A stretch of DNA of 64,000 nucleotides, from positions 62,001 to 126,000 of the forward strand of contig NZ_BBXF01000007.1 of the NCBI RefSeq assembly GCF_001570585.1. The letters are read 5' to 3'. The position numbers and the translations under genes were made by a program. The notes under the pieces were generated by a model. The model saw only the letters and a list, made by a program, of their open reading frames with translations, was not told the origin of the DNA and made no database searches. The DNA comes from Herbidospora daliensis (lineage in GTDB: Bacteria > Actinomycetota > Actinomycetes > Streptosporangiales > Streptosporangiaceae). Shown piece after piece: positions 25,236-33,071 of this stretch (position 1 is its first letter; each line of letters starts with the position of its first letter).

Positions 25236-25681
25236 GCGACGACGATCTGACCACGATCAGGGTCGACCAGTTCCTGGCGCATCCGCCCGCGAAGGTGTGG
25301 CGGGTGCTCACCGAGCCCGACCTCATCGCCAAATGGCTGATGCCCGGCGACTTCCGGCTGGAGGTCGGCCACCGCTACACCATGGAGACCCGCGCCATCC
25401 CGGCCACCGGCTTCTCGGGGCGGGTGCAGGCCGAGGTGCTGGCCTTCGAACCCCTGAGCATGCTGCGCATCGGCTGGGACGACGCCGCCGCGCCCGGGAA
25501 GGCCGGCTGGACCATCACCTGGACGCTGGTCCCCGAAGGCGGGGGCACCCGCCTCTTCCTCACCCACGAGGGCTTCGACCCCGACGACCCGATGCAGATG
25601 CAGGCCCGCACCATCATGGGCGGCGGCTGGCGCGGCATGGTGACCCGCCGCCTCGGCGAGCTCCTCGCCGAGCAGGCGTGA
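25232..25681 (+). CDS. SRPBCC/AHSA1-domain protein
   Basis: A 149-residue START/Bet v1-like protein (AHSA1, formerly activator of Hsp90 ATPase). It starts with DQFLAHPPAKVWRVLTEPDLIAKWL and contains WTITWTLVPEGGGTRLFLTHEGF, both standard blocks; the C-terminal helix is GGGWRGMVTRRLGELL. It offers a hydrophobic cavity for a small ligand. Arrangement behind an ArsR regulator is very common. A terminator-like hairpin follows immediately. Confidence 0.92.
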   Translation: MSDDDLTTIRVDQFLAHPPAKVWRVLTEPDLIAKWLMPGDFRLEVGHRYTMETRAIPATGFSGRVQAEVLAFEPLSMLRIGWDDAAAPGKAGWTITWTLVPEGGGTRLFLTHEGFDPDDPMQMQARTIMGGGWRGMVTRRLGELLAEQA

Positions 25682-25685
25682 AAAA

Positions 25686-25715
25686 GCCGGGGTGAACGAT
25701 CGCCCGCACCCCGGC
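25686..25715 (+). terminator. Rho-independent-like hairpin
   Basis: GCCGGGGTG (25686-25694) pairs with CACCCCGGC (25707-25715) around a 12-nt loop, directly after the SRPBCC stop. An A-tract precedes the stem, so it could also end the leftward EF-hand transcript, where it would be followed by U residues. Confidence 0.65.
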
Positions 25716-25735
25716 CGAGTCGTCGCTCTGCGCGC

Positions 25736-25942
25736 CTAGCGGGAGGACTCCAGCCAGGCGCCGAACTCCGACAGGTTGATGAGGCCGTCGCCGTCGCCGT
25801 CGACCTTGGCGATCACCGCGGCGGCGCCCGCCTCACCGAGGGGCTGGCCGAGCAGATCCGCCAGGCGGGTCAGCTCCTCGGCCGAGATGAGGCCGTCGCC
25901 ATCGGCGTCGACGAGGGCGAAGGTGGGAGCGTACTCGCTCAT
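25736..25942 (-). CDS. EF-hand calcium-binding protein
   Basis: A 68-residue calerythrin-like protein with two EF-hand loops, DADGDGLISAEE and DGDGDGLINLSE. Both have full sets of Asp/Glu ligands, connected by helices LTRLADLLGQPLG and AGAAAVIAKV. No signal peptide is seen, so it acts in the cytoplasm, perhaps as a calcium buffer or sensor. It is a single-gene unit divergent from the kdpE-like gene. Confidence 0.93.
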   Translation of the reverse strand: MSEYAPTFALVDADGDGLISAEELTRLADLLGQPLGEAGAAAVIAKVDGDGDGLINLSEFGAWLESSR

Positions 25943-26015
25943 GATTTCCTCCTCAGATACGCGATCAGCACCCTAGCGGGATATCTCTGCCCAAGAGCGG
26001 CGTAGCCTCGCATTC

Positions 26016-26684
26016 ATGACGCGGATCCTCGTTGTCGACGATGAGCCCCAGCTGCTGCGCGCGCTGCGGATCAACCTGGCGGCCCGCGAGTACGACGTGG
26101 CCGTGGCGGCCGACGGCGCCGCCGCGCTGCGCCTGGCCGCCGACTGGCACCCCGACCTGGTCGTGCTGGACCTCGGCCTGCCCGACCTCGACGGCGTCGA
26201 GGTCATCCACGGCCTGCGCGGCTGGACGAAGGTGCCGATCATCGTGCTGTCGGGCCGGTCGGGCAGCCTCGACAAGGTCGGCGCCCTCGACGCGGGCGCC
26301 GACGACTACGTGACCAAGCCCTTCGGCATCGACGAACTGCTGGCCCGCATCCGCGCGGTCACCCGCCGCAGCGCCTCGGCCGGGGCCGAACCCGTGACCG
26401 TGAAGATCGGCGACCACGTGGTCGACCTGTCCGACAAGACCATCTCGGGCGGGGTGCGCCTGACGCCCACCGAGTGGCACCTCCTGGAGATCCTGGTCCG
26501 CAACCCCGGCAAGCTGATCAGCCAGCGCCAGCTGCTGACCGAGGTCTGGGGCCCTGCCTACCTCAAGGAGACCCACTACCTGCGCCAGTACTTCGCCCAG
26601 CTCCGCCGCAAGCTGGAGTCGGACCCGGCCCACCCGGTCCACCTGGTCACGGAACCCGGGATGGGTTACCGCTTCCAGCCGTAG
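26016..26684 (+). CDS. kdpE: KdpE-like response regulator, no adjacent kinase
   Basis: A 222-residue OmpR-class regulator. The receiver carries VDDEPQLLRALRINL and LVVLDLGLPDLDGVEV with the phosphoacceptor Asp near 52. YVTKPFGIDELLARIRA follows. The DNA-binding end RQYFAQLRRKLESDP and TEPGMGYRF matches KdpE of the potassium-uptake KdpDE system closely. No KdpD kinase and no kdpABC genes are within the window, so this is an orphan or a distant part of the system. It is convergent with the SGNH hydrolase gene across two hairpins. Confidence 0.85.
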   Translation: MTRILVVDDEPQLLRALRINLAAREYDVAVAADGAAALRLAADWHPDLVVLDLGLPDLDGVEVIHGLRGWTKVPIIVLSGRSGSLDKVGALDAGADDYVTKPFGIDELLARIRAVTRRSASAGAEPVTVKIGDHVVDLSDKTISGGVRLTPTEWHLLEILVRNPGKLISQRQLLTEVWGPAYLKETHYLRQYFAQLRRKLESDPAHPVHLVTEPGMGYRFQP

Positions 26685-26739
26685 CCCTTCCGGAAGGGCA
26701 AAGCCCGGCCGCGCCCAGGGGGTTGGCGCGACCGGGCTT
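26684..26739. terminator. Two hairpins between convergent genes
   Basis: A perfect 16-bp palindrome, GCCCTTCC and GGAAGGGC (26684-26699), starts in the kdpE-like stop codon. A second stem, AAGCCCGG (26701-26708) with CCGGGCTT (26732-26739), encloses a GC-rich loop. Together they should stop transcription from both sides. Confidence 0.75.
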
Positions 26740-26784
26740 CGATTACCTCGCGGGTGCCGTTCCCGGGGCGGGCCCGCGAGGGGG

Positions 26785-27861
26785 TCAGCCTGCCGTGCAG
26801 GTGGGCACGGGGGCGGTGTTGGCGCCGTTCCAGGAGCCCAGGAAGCCGAAGGTGGTGGTGGCGCCCGCGGCCAGGTTGCCGTTGTAGCCGGCGTTGCGGA
26901 CCGTCACCTGGCTTCCCGACTGGGTGTGGGAGCCGCTCCAGAGCTGGGTGATCTGCTGGCCGTTGGCGAAGGTCCACCGGACCGTCCACGCGGTGATCGC
27001 CGCGCTGCCCGCCTTGACGGTGACCTCGCCCTGGAAGCCGCCGCCCCACTGGCCGCCCGCCGTGTAGGTCGCGGTGCAGCCCCCGGGCGTCGGAGAAGGT
27101 GAGGGCGAGGGTGAGGGCGTGGGGGTCGGTGACGGGGTGGGGGTCGGCGTGGGGGACGGGGTCGTGCCGTTGATGGCGGCGGTCAGGGCCGGGTACCAGG
27201 CGTTGGCCATCTTCTGGTCGCCCGAGGCGTTCGGGTGGACGCCGTCGTAGGTGTCGGAGGCGGTGCTGAAGCCCGTCCACTGGTCGACGACCACGATCGG
27301 GGACTGGGCCGTGGTGCGGGCGGCGGCCCAGGCGGGGATCGCGGCGTTCAGGTCGATCGTGCGCTGGGCGCAGGCGCCGCAGGTCGACGGGTTCATCGGG
27401 ATGATCTTGGCGACCAGGATCTTCATCGCGGGGTTCTTGGCCCGCATCTGGGTGACCAGGGTCGAGTAGGCGTCGAGGATCTGCTGGGTCGAGCGGTTGC
27501 TCCAGACGTCGTTGGTGCCGAAGTGCATGAGCACGATGTCGGGGCTGGTCGCGTTGAGCCAGCCGACGAGCTGGTTCTGCGCCGCCACGTTGGTCACCAG
27601 GTAGCCGCCGTGGCCCTCGTTGTCGCCGTCGTAACTGAAGCCGCACCCCTGCGGGCCGAGTGTGCCGACCATGTCGACCGACGTGTAGCCCGTCTGCTGG
27701 AGGCGCTGCCACAGCAGGGCCCGCCAGCAGCCGGGCGAGCCGGTGATCGAGTCGCCCAGGGGCATGATCCGCACCGTGGCCGCCTCGGCGGGCCGCGTGA
27801 CGAAGAACGCGGCGAGTAGCACCAGAGTCGCCACCAGGGCGCTCATCTTCGACGTCTTCAC
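26785..27861 (-). CDS. Secreted SGNH-hydrolase esterase with CBM2
   Basis: A 358-residue extracellular enzyme. A signal peptide ending ARPAEA-like (residues 1-28) leads to an SGNH/GDSL domain: block I MPLGDSITG (Ser38), block III FGTND, block V DGVHP (Asp206, His209). A Ser/Thr-Pro linker (about 233-260) joins a C-terminal family 2 carbohydrate-binding module (CTATYTAGGQWGGGFQGEV to SWNGANTAPVPTC) with its two terminal cysteines. It resembles CE3-type acetylxylan esterases and would remove acetyl groups from plant polysaccharides while bound to cellulose or xylan. Confidence 0.92.
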   Translation of the reverse strand: MKTSKMSALVATLVLLAAFFVTRPAEAATVRIMPLGDSITGSPGCWRALLWQRLQQTGYTSVDMVGTLGPQGCGFSYDGDNEGHGGYLVTNVAAQNQLVGWLNATSPDIVLMHFGTNDVWSNRSTQQILDAYSTLVTQMRAKNPAMKILVAKIIPMNPSTCGACAQRTIDLNAAIPAWAAARTTAQSPIVVVDQWTGFSTASDTYDGVHPNASGDQKMANAWYPALTAAINGTTPSPTPTPTPSPTPTPSPSPSPSPTPGGCTATYTAGGQWGGGFQGEVTVKAGSAAITAWTVRWTFANGQQITQLWSGSHTQSGSQVTVRNAGYNGNLAAGATTTFGFLGSWNGANTAPVPTCTAG

Positions 27862-27912
27862 GGGCGGATGGTAAGAAGTCGAATCGGTCAGCTCCTAGAA
27901 ACTTCTTCTGAC

Positions 27913-27924
27913 TCAGAGCTCTGA
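27913..27924. promoter_or_regulatory. Palindrome upstream of the CBM2 esterase gene
   Basis: TCAGAGCTCTGA is a perfect 12-bp palindrome about 50 bp before the esterase start, with an accompanying inverted repeat AAGAAGT (27873-27879) and ACTTCTT (27901-27907) nearer the gene. LacI-type cellulase regulators use palindromes of this size, although the known CebR/CelR boxes have a different core, so this is only a candidate operator. Confidence 0.4.
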
Positions 27925-27946
27925 CCTGGGATGACGCATGTACGTT

Positions 27947-28906
27947 TCAGATCAGGGCGGTCAGCTCGGCCACGGAGAGCGAGCCGGGCGGGCGCGCCTC
28001 GCGGGCGGCCCGGTTGGCCTCGCGCTGGAGCGCGGCGTTGACCGGGGTCGCGACCCCGTGGACGCGGCCGAGCAGCACGATCTCGCCGTTGAGGTAGTCG
28101 GCCTCGATCGTGCCGCTGCCCTTGGCGAGGCTCTGCCACGACGAGCCGCCGGGCCGGGGCACCCCTTCGATCTCGCCGTGCTCGACCAGCTGCCCGCGCC
28201 GGGCGTGTTCCTCGTCGGGGGTGGTCACGTCGACCCCGGCGGCGGTGAGCGCCGCGACGCCCTCCTCGCGGGCCCGCCGGGCCAGGTCGAGCCCGGCGGG
28301 GTCGGGGCCGGTCAGGGCCTCGACGGCGTTGCCGAGGTTGCCGAGGAGCTTGCCGTACTTCCAGCGCATGATCGCGGGGTCGGCCCAGGAGGCGAAGCCG
28401 CTGCGGTCGAGGTCGGCGGCGATCGTCTCGGACAGTTTGTCCACACCCTGTGGATAACGTCCGACGGGCAACATGCCGGACTTGGGGGTGCCGTAGGCGA
28501 CGATCGTGCCGGGCTCCAGGTGCAGGGCGGGCATCCAGACCAGCATCCCGTAGACGTCGGCGAACAGCCGCAGGGCGAGGCGCTCGTTCTCGACGGCGTT
28601 CTGCGCGCAGACCACCGGCAGGCCGTCGGCGTGCGGGGCCCACGCCCCCAAGGCCGCGGCGGTGTCCTGGGTCTTGGTCGCGACGACCAGCACGTCGCCC
28701 TCGCGCAACTCCAGGTCGGCCGGGCCGCCCACGGCCGGGATCCGAAGTGTTTCCGTTCCGTTGGGAGTGACGAAACGCAGCCCGGTTGAGCGGAGCGCGG
28801 CCAGATGAGACCCTCGGGCGGACAATACGACGTCGTGGCCGGACTGGTGGAGACGGGCGCCGATGGTGCCCCCGATGCCGCCGGCCCCGATGATGATGTA
28901 ACGCAT
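27947..28906 (-). CDS. Ketopantoate reductase (PanE/ApbA) family protein
   Basis: A 319-residue 2-dehydropantoate 2-reductase-like enzyme. MRYIIIGAGGIGGTIGARL is the NADPH-binding Rossmann motif, GDVLVVATKTQDTAAAL the next conserved strand, and KYGKLLGNLGNAVEAL the family catalytic helix with Lys and Asn. The start at 28906 is chosen because it directly precedes the Rossmann strand. The family includes many oxidoreductases not involved in pantothenate, and no pan genes are nearby, so the substrate is open. Confidence 0.87.
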   Translation of the reverse strand: MRYIIIGAGGIGGTIGARLHQSGHDVVLSARGSHLAALRSTGLRFVTPNGTETLRIPAVGGPADLELREGDVLVVATKTQDTAAALGAWAPHADGLPVVCAQNAVENERLALRLFADVYGMLVWMPALHLEPGTIVAYGTPKSGMLPVGRYPQGVDKLSETIAADLDRSGFASWADPAIMRWKYGKLLGNLGNAVEALTGPDPAGLDLARRAREEGVAALTAAGVDVTTPDEEHARRGQLVEHGEIEGVPRPGGSSWQSLAKGSGTIEADYLNGEIVLLGRVHGVATPVNAALQREANRAAREARPPGSLSVAELTALI

Positions 28907-29039
28907 ACGCCCGATTCTGCCCGGCTTTACAGTCACGGAGAGTTCTGTCACCGTGACCGTGGAACGTTGACTTCGGCGGATTTCGGGTCACCCAATATGC
29001 TGCCCAAACGAAACCGCGGCCCTCAAGGAAGGAAGGCTC

Positions 29040-29132
29040 ATGTACAAGGAGTTCGCGATCGAGGTCGTCGTCTGGCTGATCCCGGTCGTCATCCTGCTGG
29101 GCCTCGCCTGGCTGGTCACCGCGACCGCCTAG
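29040..29132 (+). CDS. 30-residue single-pass membrane peptide
   Basis: ATG at 29040 is preceded by the strong ribosome site AAGGAAGGAAGG, and a stop follows after 30 codons. The peptide begins MYKEFAIEVVVW and continues as one hydrophobic helix with a Pro (LIPVVILLGLAWLVTATA). The site strength, position and good hydrophobic profile indicate a translated gene too short for ordinary gene callers. It ends 4 bp before the convergent GH5-like gene and starts about 130 bp from the divergent panE-like gene. The function is unknown; such peptides often attach to membrane complexes. Confidence 0.65.
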   Translation: MYKEFAIEVVVWLIPVVILLGLAWLVTATA

Positions 29133-29136
29133 GTCC

Positions 29137-31344
29137 CTAACGCAACTCCAGCGCGAAGTCGCCCGCCGGGCAGCCCGAGAGCCGCCAGCCGCCGGGCACC
29201 TGCCGGAAGGCCACGCTGGAGATCCCCGAGGTCGTCACCGCCGGGCGGGTCGGGCCCGGCGCCCAGACGTCGAGGTCGCACCGCCCGGTCCCCTTGGTTC
29301 CGGTCAGCCGCAGGTGGCGACGCTCCGGATCCGACCACAACGAGGCGAGCCGCCCCGGCACCGCCCTCGGGTAGGCCCTGCTCACCGCGTTGCTCACGGA
29401 GCGTGACGGTCCCCTTTCCCTACCGGTGAGGCAGTCGACGGTCACCAGGTTCCCGGCGGTGGCCGGGTCGGCGCCGGCGAGGTGCGGATCGCCGCAGGCC
29501 TGCTTCCAGACCCAGAAGGCCCCGCCGATCATGGCGCTGTCCTCGGCTTTCGCGTACGCCGCCAGCCGCCCCCCGCCCCAGGCGCTGGTCCACAGGGGGG
29601 TGCCGTAGCGGTCGGCCATCCGGGCCGAGAGGGCGACCGCGCGGGCCGGGTCGATCGGCAGGTCGGCGGGCTTGACGGCCAGCACCAGCCGGGGGTCGGC
29701 GGCGAAGCCGGGCCAGGGCGCCCACAGCGGGCCCGGCTCGAAGAAGATCAGGTGCCGGTGGCCGCCCGCCGCGCGTTCGGCCTCCCTGATGGCGGCGACG
29801 GCGCGGGCGTAGAAGCGGCCGAGCGCGGCCGAGGAGGTCAGCGGCGGGGTCTCGCCGAGGCCGGGGCTGTTCATCAGGTCGAACCCGGCGACGGCGGTCG
29901 AGTCGGCGAACTCGCCGGCCAGCCGTCCCCAGGTCGCCACCAGCCGGGTCTGCACGCCGCCCCGGTCGGCGTAGAAGTCGCCGAAGGCCCGGTTGACCAC
30001 CGGGGCCAGCTCCTTGACCAGGAACTGGCAGCGTTTGCTGCCGTCGAACGGGGTGGCCCAGCCGGGCGCGCCGTCCCAGCCGATCATCGGGGTGGTGCCG
30101 GTCGGGCAGGTGGAGCCCATCGGGGCCACCACGCCCCGGCCCCACGCGTCTTGGTGCAGGTCGATGACGGTGACCATGTCGTTGGCGGCGGCCTGGTCGA
30201 CGGCCCGGCGGATGCGGGCGACGTAGCCGGCGTCGAGGGCGCCGGGGGTGGGTTCGAGCAGCGACCACGAGACGGCCAGCCGGACCACCGAGAAGCCCAT
30301 CGCGGCCATCTGGCGGAAGTCGTCGTCGGTGAGGGGGCGCACGGTCTCCTTGGTCGAGTCGCCGCTCCAGTAGTCGACGAGCTGGTTCACCCCCACCCCG
30401 CGTAACAGCACCTGGCGGCCCTGACCGTCGGTGATGGCCCGGTCGGGCAGCGCGGAGGCCTCGGGCGCGAGCGTGATCGCCAGGGCCAGGACGGGCACGG
30501 CCGCCTTCTTCCTCCCGGGCAGCAGGATCGTGGCCGTGGCGGCGAACAGGCCGATCACCGCGCCGTAGGAGGCCCCCACGGCCATCCTGATGAGCAGGGC
30601 GAACAGCGGCCAGGCGTCGCCGGAGAGGGCGTCGGCGGGTCCGTACGCGAGAAGTGCCGTGACACTCTGGGCGAAGCCCAGGAAGAGCCCGCCGCAGAGG
30701 CACGCGAGCCAGCACCCGACGAACCGGCCGGGCCCCGCGACCAGCCGCGCCGAGGCGAGGTGGACGGCGGCCAGGAACACCCCGAGGCCGATCAGCCCGC
30801 CGACGACCCCGGCCCCGGCGGTCGGCGCGAAGAACCACCAGCCGCCCCCGAAGGCGTAGCCGACGGGGGAGTGCGTCCACCACCCGGGCCCGAGCACGAT
30901 CAGCCCGCCGACCCCCGCGAACGCGGCCATGACCGTGAACTCCGGCACCGGCCGTCCCCAGGCCCGCTTGGTGCGGCGTGTCACGATCCAAGCAGGGATC
31001 GCGGCAGGCCAGCAGAGAACGCCCAGGTAGACCCCGGTGAAGCCGGCGGACCAGGCGGTCGTGAACGGTCCTTCGCCCAGCGGAACGGTCCCGAGGAAGC
31101 GCCCGGTGACGGCGGCCAGCACCAGCACGCCCCAGGCGGTCAGGAAGCCCCGCCGCAGCAGGTAGCAGCCGCCGAAGAAGGCGGTCACGGTCAGCACCGC
31201 CTCGGCGCGGCCGGGGGCGAGCAGGCCCGTCGGATCGGCGAGGTCCAAGGTCAGCAGCAACCCGGCGAGCACGGCGGACCCGGCGCCGGCGGCGCGGAGG
31301 GCGGTGGGGTCCACGGCGGCGAGACGGGGCACCCCGTGATCCAA
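29137..31344 (-). CDS. Polytopic membrane protein with GH5-like domain lacking catalytic glutamates
   Basis: A 735-residue fusion. The first 310 residues hold about nine or ten transmembrane helices. From about 315 the protein is a GH5 (endoglycoceramidase-like) barrel: GQGRQVLLRGVGVNQLVDYW, MGFSVVRLAVSWSLLEP and VIDLHQDAWGR are classical blocks. The acid/base motif usually NEP reads NSP here (Ser493). The nucleophile motif usually TEFG/SEWG reads TSAWG (Ala588). Both catalytic Glu are therefore replaced, so it is probably a carbohydrate- or lipid-binding pseudoenzyme at the cell surface. There is no frameshift, so it is under selection as a protein. Confidence 0.85.
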   Translation of the reverse strand: MDHGVPRLAAVDPTALRAAGAGSAVLAGLLLTLDLADPTGLLAPGRAEAVLTVTAFFGGCYLLRRGFLTAWGVLVLAAVTGRFLGTVPLGEGPFTTAWSAGFTGVYLGVLCWPAAIPAWIVTRRTKRAWGRPVPEFTVMAAFAGVGGLIVLGPGWWTHSPVGYAFGGGWWFFAPTAGAGVVGGLIGLGVFLAAVHLASARLVAGPGRFVGCWLACLCGGLFLGFAQSVTALLAYGPADALSGDAWPLFALLIRMAVGASYGAVIGLFAATATILLPGRKKAAVPVLALAITLAPEASALPDRAITDGQGRQVLLRGVGVNQLVDYWSGDSTKETVRPLTDDDFRQMAAMGFSVVRLAVSWSLLEPTPGALDAGYVARIRRAVDQAAANDMVTVIDLHQDAWGRGVVAPMGSTCPTGTTPMIGWDGAPGWATPFDGSKRCQFLVKELAPVVNRAFGDFYADRGGVQTRLVATWGRLAGEFADSTAVAGFDLMNSPGLGETPPLTSSAALGRFYARAVAAIREAERAAGGHRHLIFFEPGPLWAPWPGFAADPRLVLAVKPADLPIDPARAVALSARMADRYGTPLWTSAWGGGRLAAYAKAEDSAMIGGAFWVWKQACGDPHLAGADPATAGNLVTVDCLTGRERGPSRSVSNAVSRAYPRAVPGRLASLWSDPERRHLRLTGTKGTGRCDLDVWAPGPTRPAVTTSGISSVAFRQVPGGWRLSGCPAGDFALELR

Positions 31345-31721
31345 CCAGCCCCACTGGCCTCCCGACTAGGGGTGTCCACCGCTGGTCAGATTGCGCATTT
31401 CACCGTAAAGCACAGCAAATTAGGACCGATCCCGGTATTTCGGTCAGGTGCCTACAAAAGTGTCACTCCACTGCAATCTTGATCATCATCATTTGATCAT
31501 GTGATACTGCGCCGGTGGTGCCGAAGTTACGGCAAAACATCACAGGTGCGACATACAGCTAGTGAAGTGAAAAATCGGGAGGTAACCGGCATTCAACAGG
31601 CCGTCGAAACCGGTCGCCGTTCCTGGTCACGTACGCACGATCTCCTGGACCCTCCAAGCGCTCCTCCGCCATGGGCGCTGACTGTGCTGCGCAAATCCTT
31701 CACTGTGGGGAGCACCGAGAA
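31345..31721. promoter_or_regulatory. Gene-free regulatory region before the terpene cluster
   Basis: This 377-bp stretch is distinctly richer in A+T than its flanks. It holds two direct copies of TTGATCAT (31479-31486 and 31493-31500, 14 bp apart) that also form an inverted repeat GATCA/TGATC with 8-bp spacer. Short A-runs (AAAACATC, GTGAAAAAT) follow. A short open frame spans 31501-31821 but has poor codon bias and no similarity. I infer that the promoter and operator of the P450-terpene operon lie here. Confidence 0.6.
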
Positions 31722-33071
31722 ATGTCCGTCGAGACACCCGCGAGACCTGCCCGCCCCCCGCGCAACCTGCCGTTACGCCGGTTGCTGCCCATGGTCGTCA
31801 AAGCCCCCCTCGAAGGTCTGACCGACGTGGCCAGAGATGCCCGGGGGGAGATCGTCCGGCTGGACGTCGGCCCCTTCCGGCCCTACCTGCTGAGCCACCC
31901 CGACCACCTCCAGCACGCGCTGCGCGGCGACTGGACCAGCTTCCTGCGCAAGGGCATGTTCTGGAAGCCCGTCGAACGGCTGCTCGGCGACAGCGTCATC
32001 GGCGACGGGCCCGGCTGGGCGGCCAGCCGCAAGGTGCTCCAGCCGCTCTTCACCGCGCGCTACGTGGCCTCGCTGACCGACGACATGGCCGCCACGATCG
32101 ACCGGGGGCTCGACGAGCTCACCCCGGGCGTGCCGATCGACGCCATGGACGAGATGAACCGCATCGTCACCCGGGCGGTCGTCTCGGTGCTCTTCGGCGA
32201 CCGCATCTCCCCGAGTGAGGCGGAGGTCCTCGGGCCGGCGTACACGACCGCGAACACCGCGCTCGGCTTCCGGATCGCGCTGCCGTTCGTGCCCGACCGG
32301 GTGCCGCTGCCGGGCGACAAGAAGTTCATGGGTGCGCGCAGGACCATCGACGACGTGCTCTACCCGCTGATCCGCCAGGCCCGCAAGGAGCGCAGCGACG
32401 GGCCCGACATCATCTCGGCGCTCGTGCGCGCTCGCGACGACGAGGGTCGCGAGCTCACCGAGCGCAAGCTCCGCGACGACCTGGCCAGCATCTACGGCGC
32501 CGCCACCGAGACCGCCGCCGTCGCGCTGACCTGGTTGTGGCCGATCCTGCACGAGCACCCCGACGTGGCGGCCCGGCTCTACGCCGAGATCGACGAGGTC
32601 ACCGGCGACGGGCCGGTCGGCGCGGACACGCTGCCGAGGCTGCGCTACCTGGACATGGTGCTGCGCGAGACGATGCGCCTCTATCCGGCCGGCTGGGCCA
32701 TGCCGCGCCTGGTGACCAGAACCCACGAGGTCGGCGGGGTCACGCTCAGGGCCGGGTCGCAGGTGCTCATCAGCCCGTACATCACCCACCGCCTGGACGA
32801 GTTCTGGCCCGACCCGCTGACCTTCGACCCCACCCGGTTCGAGGGCGACCGCGACAAGCGGCACCGCTACTCCTACCTGCCGTTCGGGGCCGGGCCGCAC
32901 CTGTGCCTCGGGCAGCACCTGTTCTTCATCGAGGCGCCGCTGCTGATCGCCGGGCTGCTGAAGCGGTTCCGGCCGGAGCTGGTCACCGAGGCCCCGTTCC
33001 CGGTGCAGCCCGCCGGCACGCTGCGCAGCCGCAAGAAGATCGAGATGATCCTGCGCCCGGTGACCCCGTGA
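31722..33071 (+). CDS. Cytochrome P450 (terpene cluster)
   Basis: A 449-residue P450. The I-helix is SIYGAATETAAVALTW (oxygen-activation Thr), the K-helix is ETMRL (ExxR), and the heme loop is FGAGPHLCLGQ with Cys395 as thiolate ligand. The length and the I-helix Glu-Thr pair are bacterial. The ATG at 31722 is chosen since the preceding part of the frame has poor codon bias. The gene is the first of three that overlap one another by 4 bp, the others being a class I and a class II terpene synthase. It therefore probably oxidises the terpene product; the redox partner is not in the window. Confidence 0.93.
   Translation: MSVETPARPARPPRNLPLRRLLPMVVKAPLEGLTDVARDARGEIVRLDVGPFRPYLLSHPDHLQHALRGDWTSFLRKGMFWKPVERLLGDSVIGDGPGWAASRKVLQPLFTARYVASLTDDMAATIDRGLDELTPGVPIDAMDEMNRIVTRAVVSVLFGDRISPSEAEVLGPAYTTANTALGFRIALPFVPDRVPLPGDKKFMGARRTIDDVLYPLIRQARKERSDGPDIISALVRARDDEGRELTERKLRDDLASIYGAATETAAVALTWLWPILHEHPDVAARLYAEIDEVTGDGPVGADTLPRLRYLDMVLRETMRLYPAGWAMPRLVTRTHEVGGVTLRAGSQVLISPYITHRLDEFWPDPLTFDPTRFEGDRDKRHRYSYLPFGAGPHLCLGQHLFFIEAPLLIAGLLKRFRPELVTEAPFPVQPAGTLRSRKKIEMILRPVTP

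Noticed and set aside
31501-31821. A 106-codon frame before the P450 gene
   Set aside because: Poor codon bias, no similarity, no ribosome site, and it overlaps the P450 start; the stretch is better explained as regulatory.
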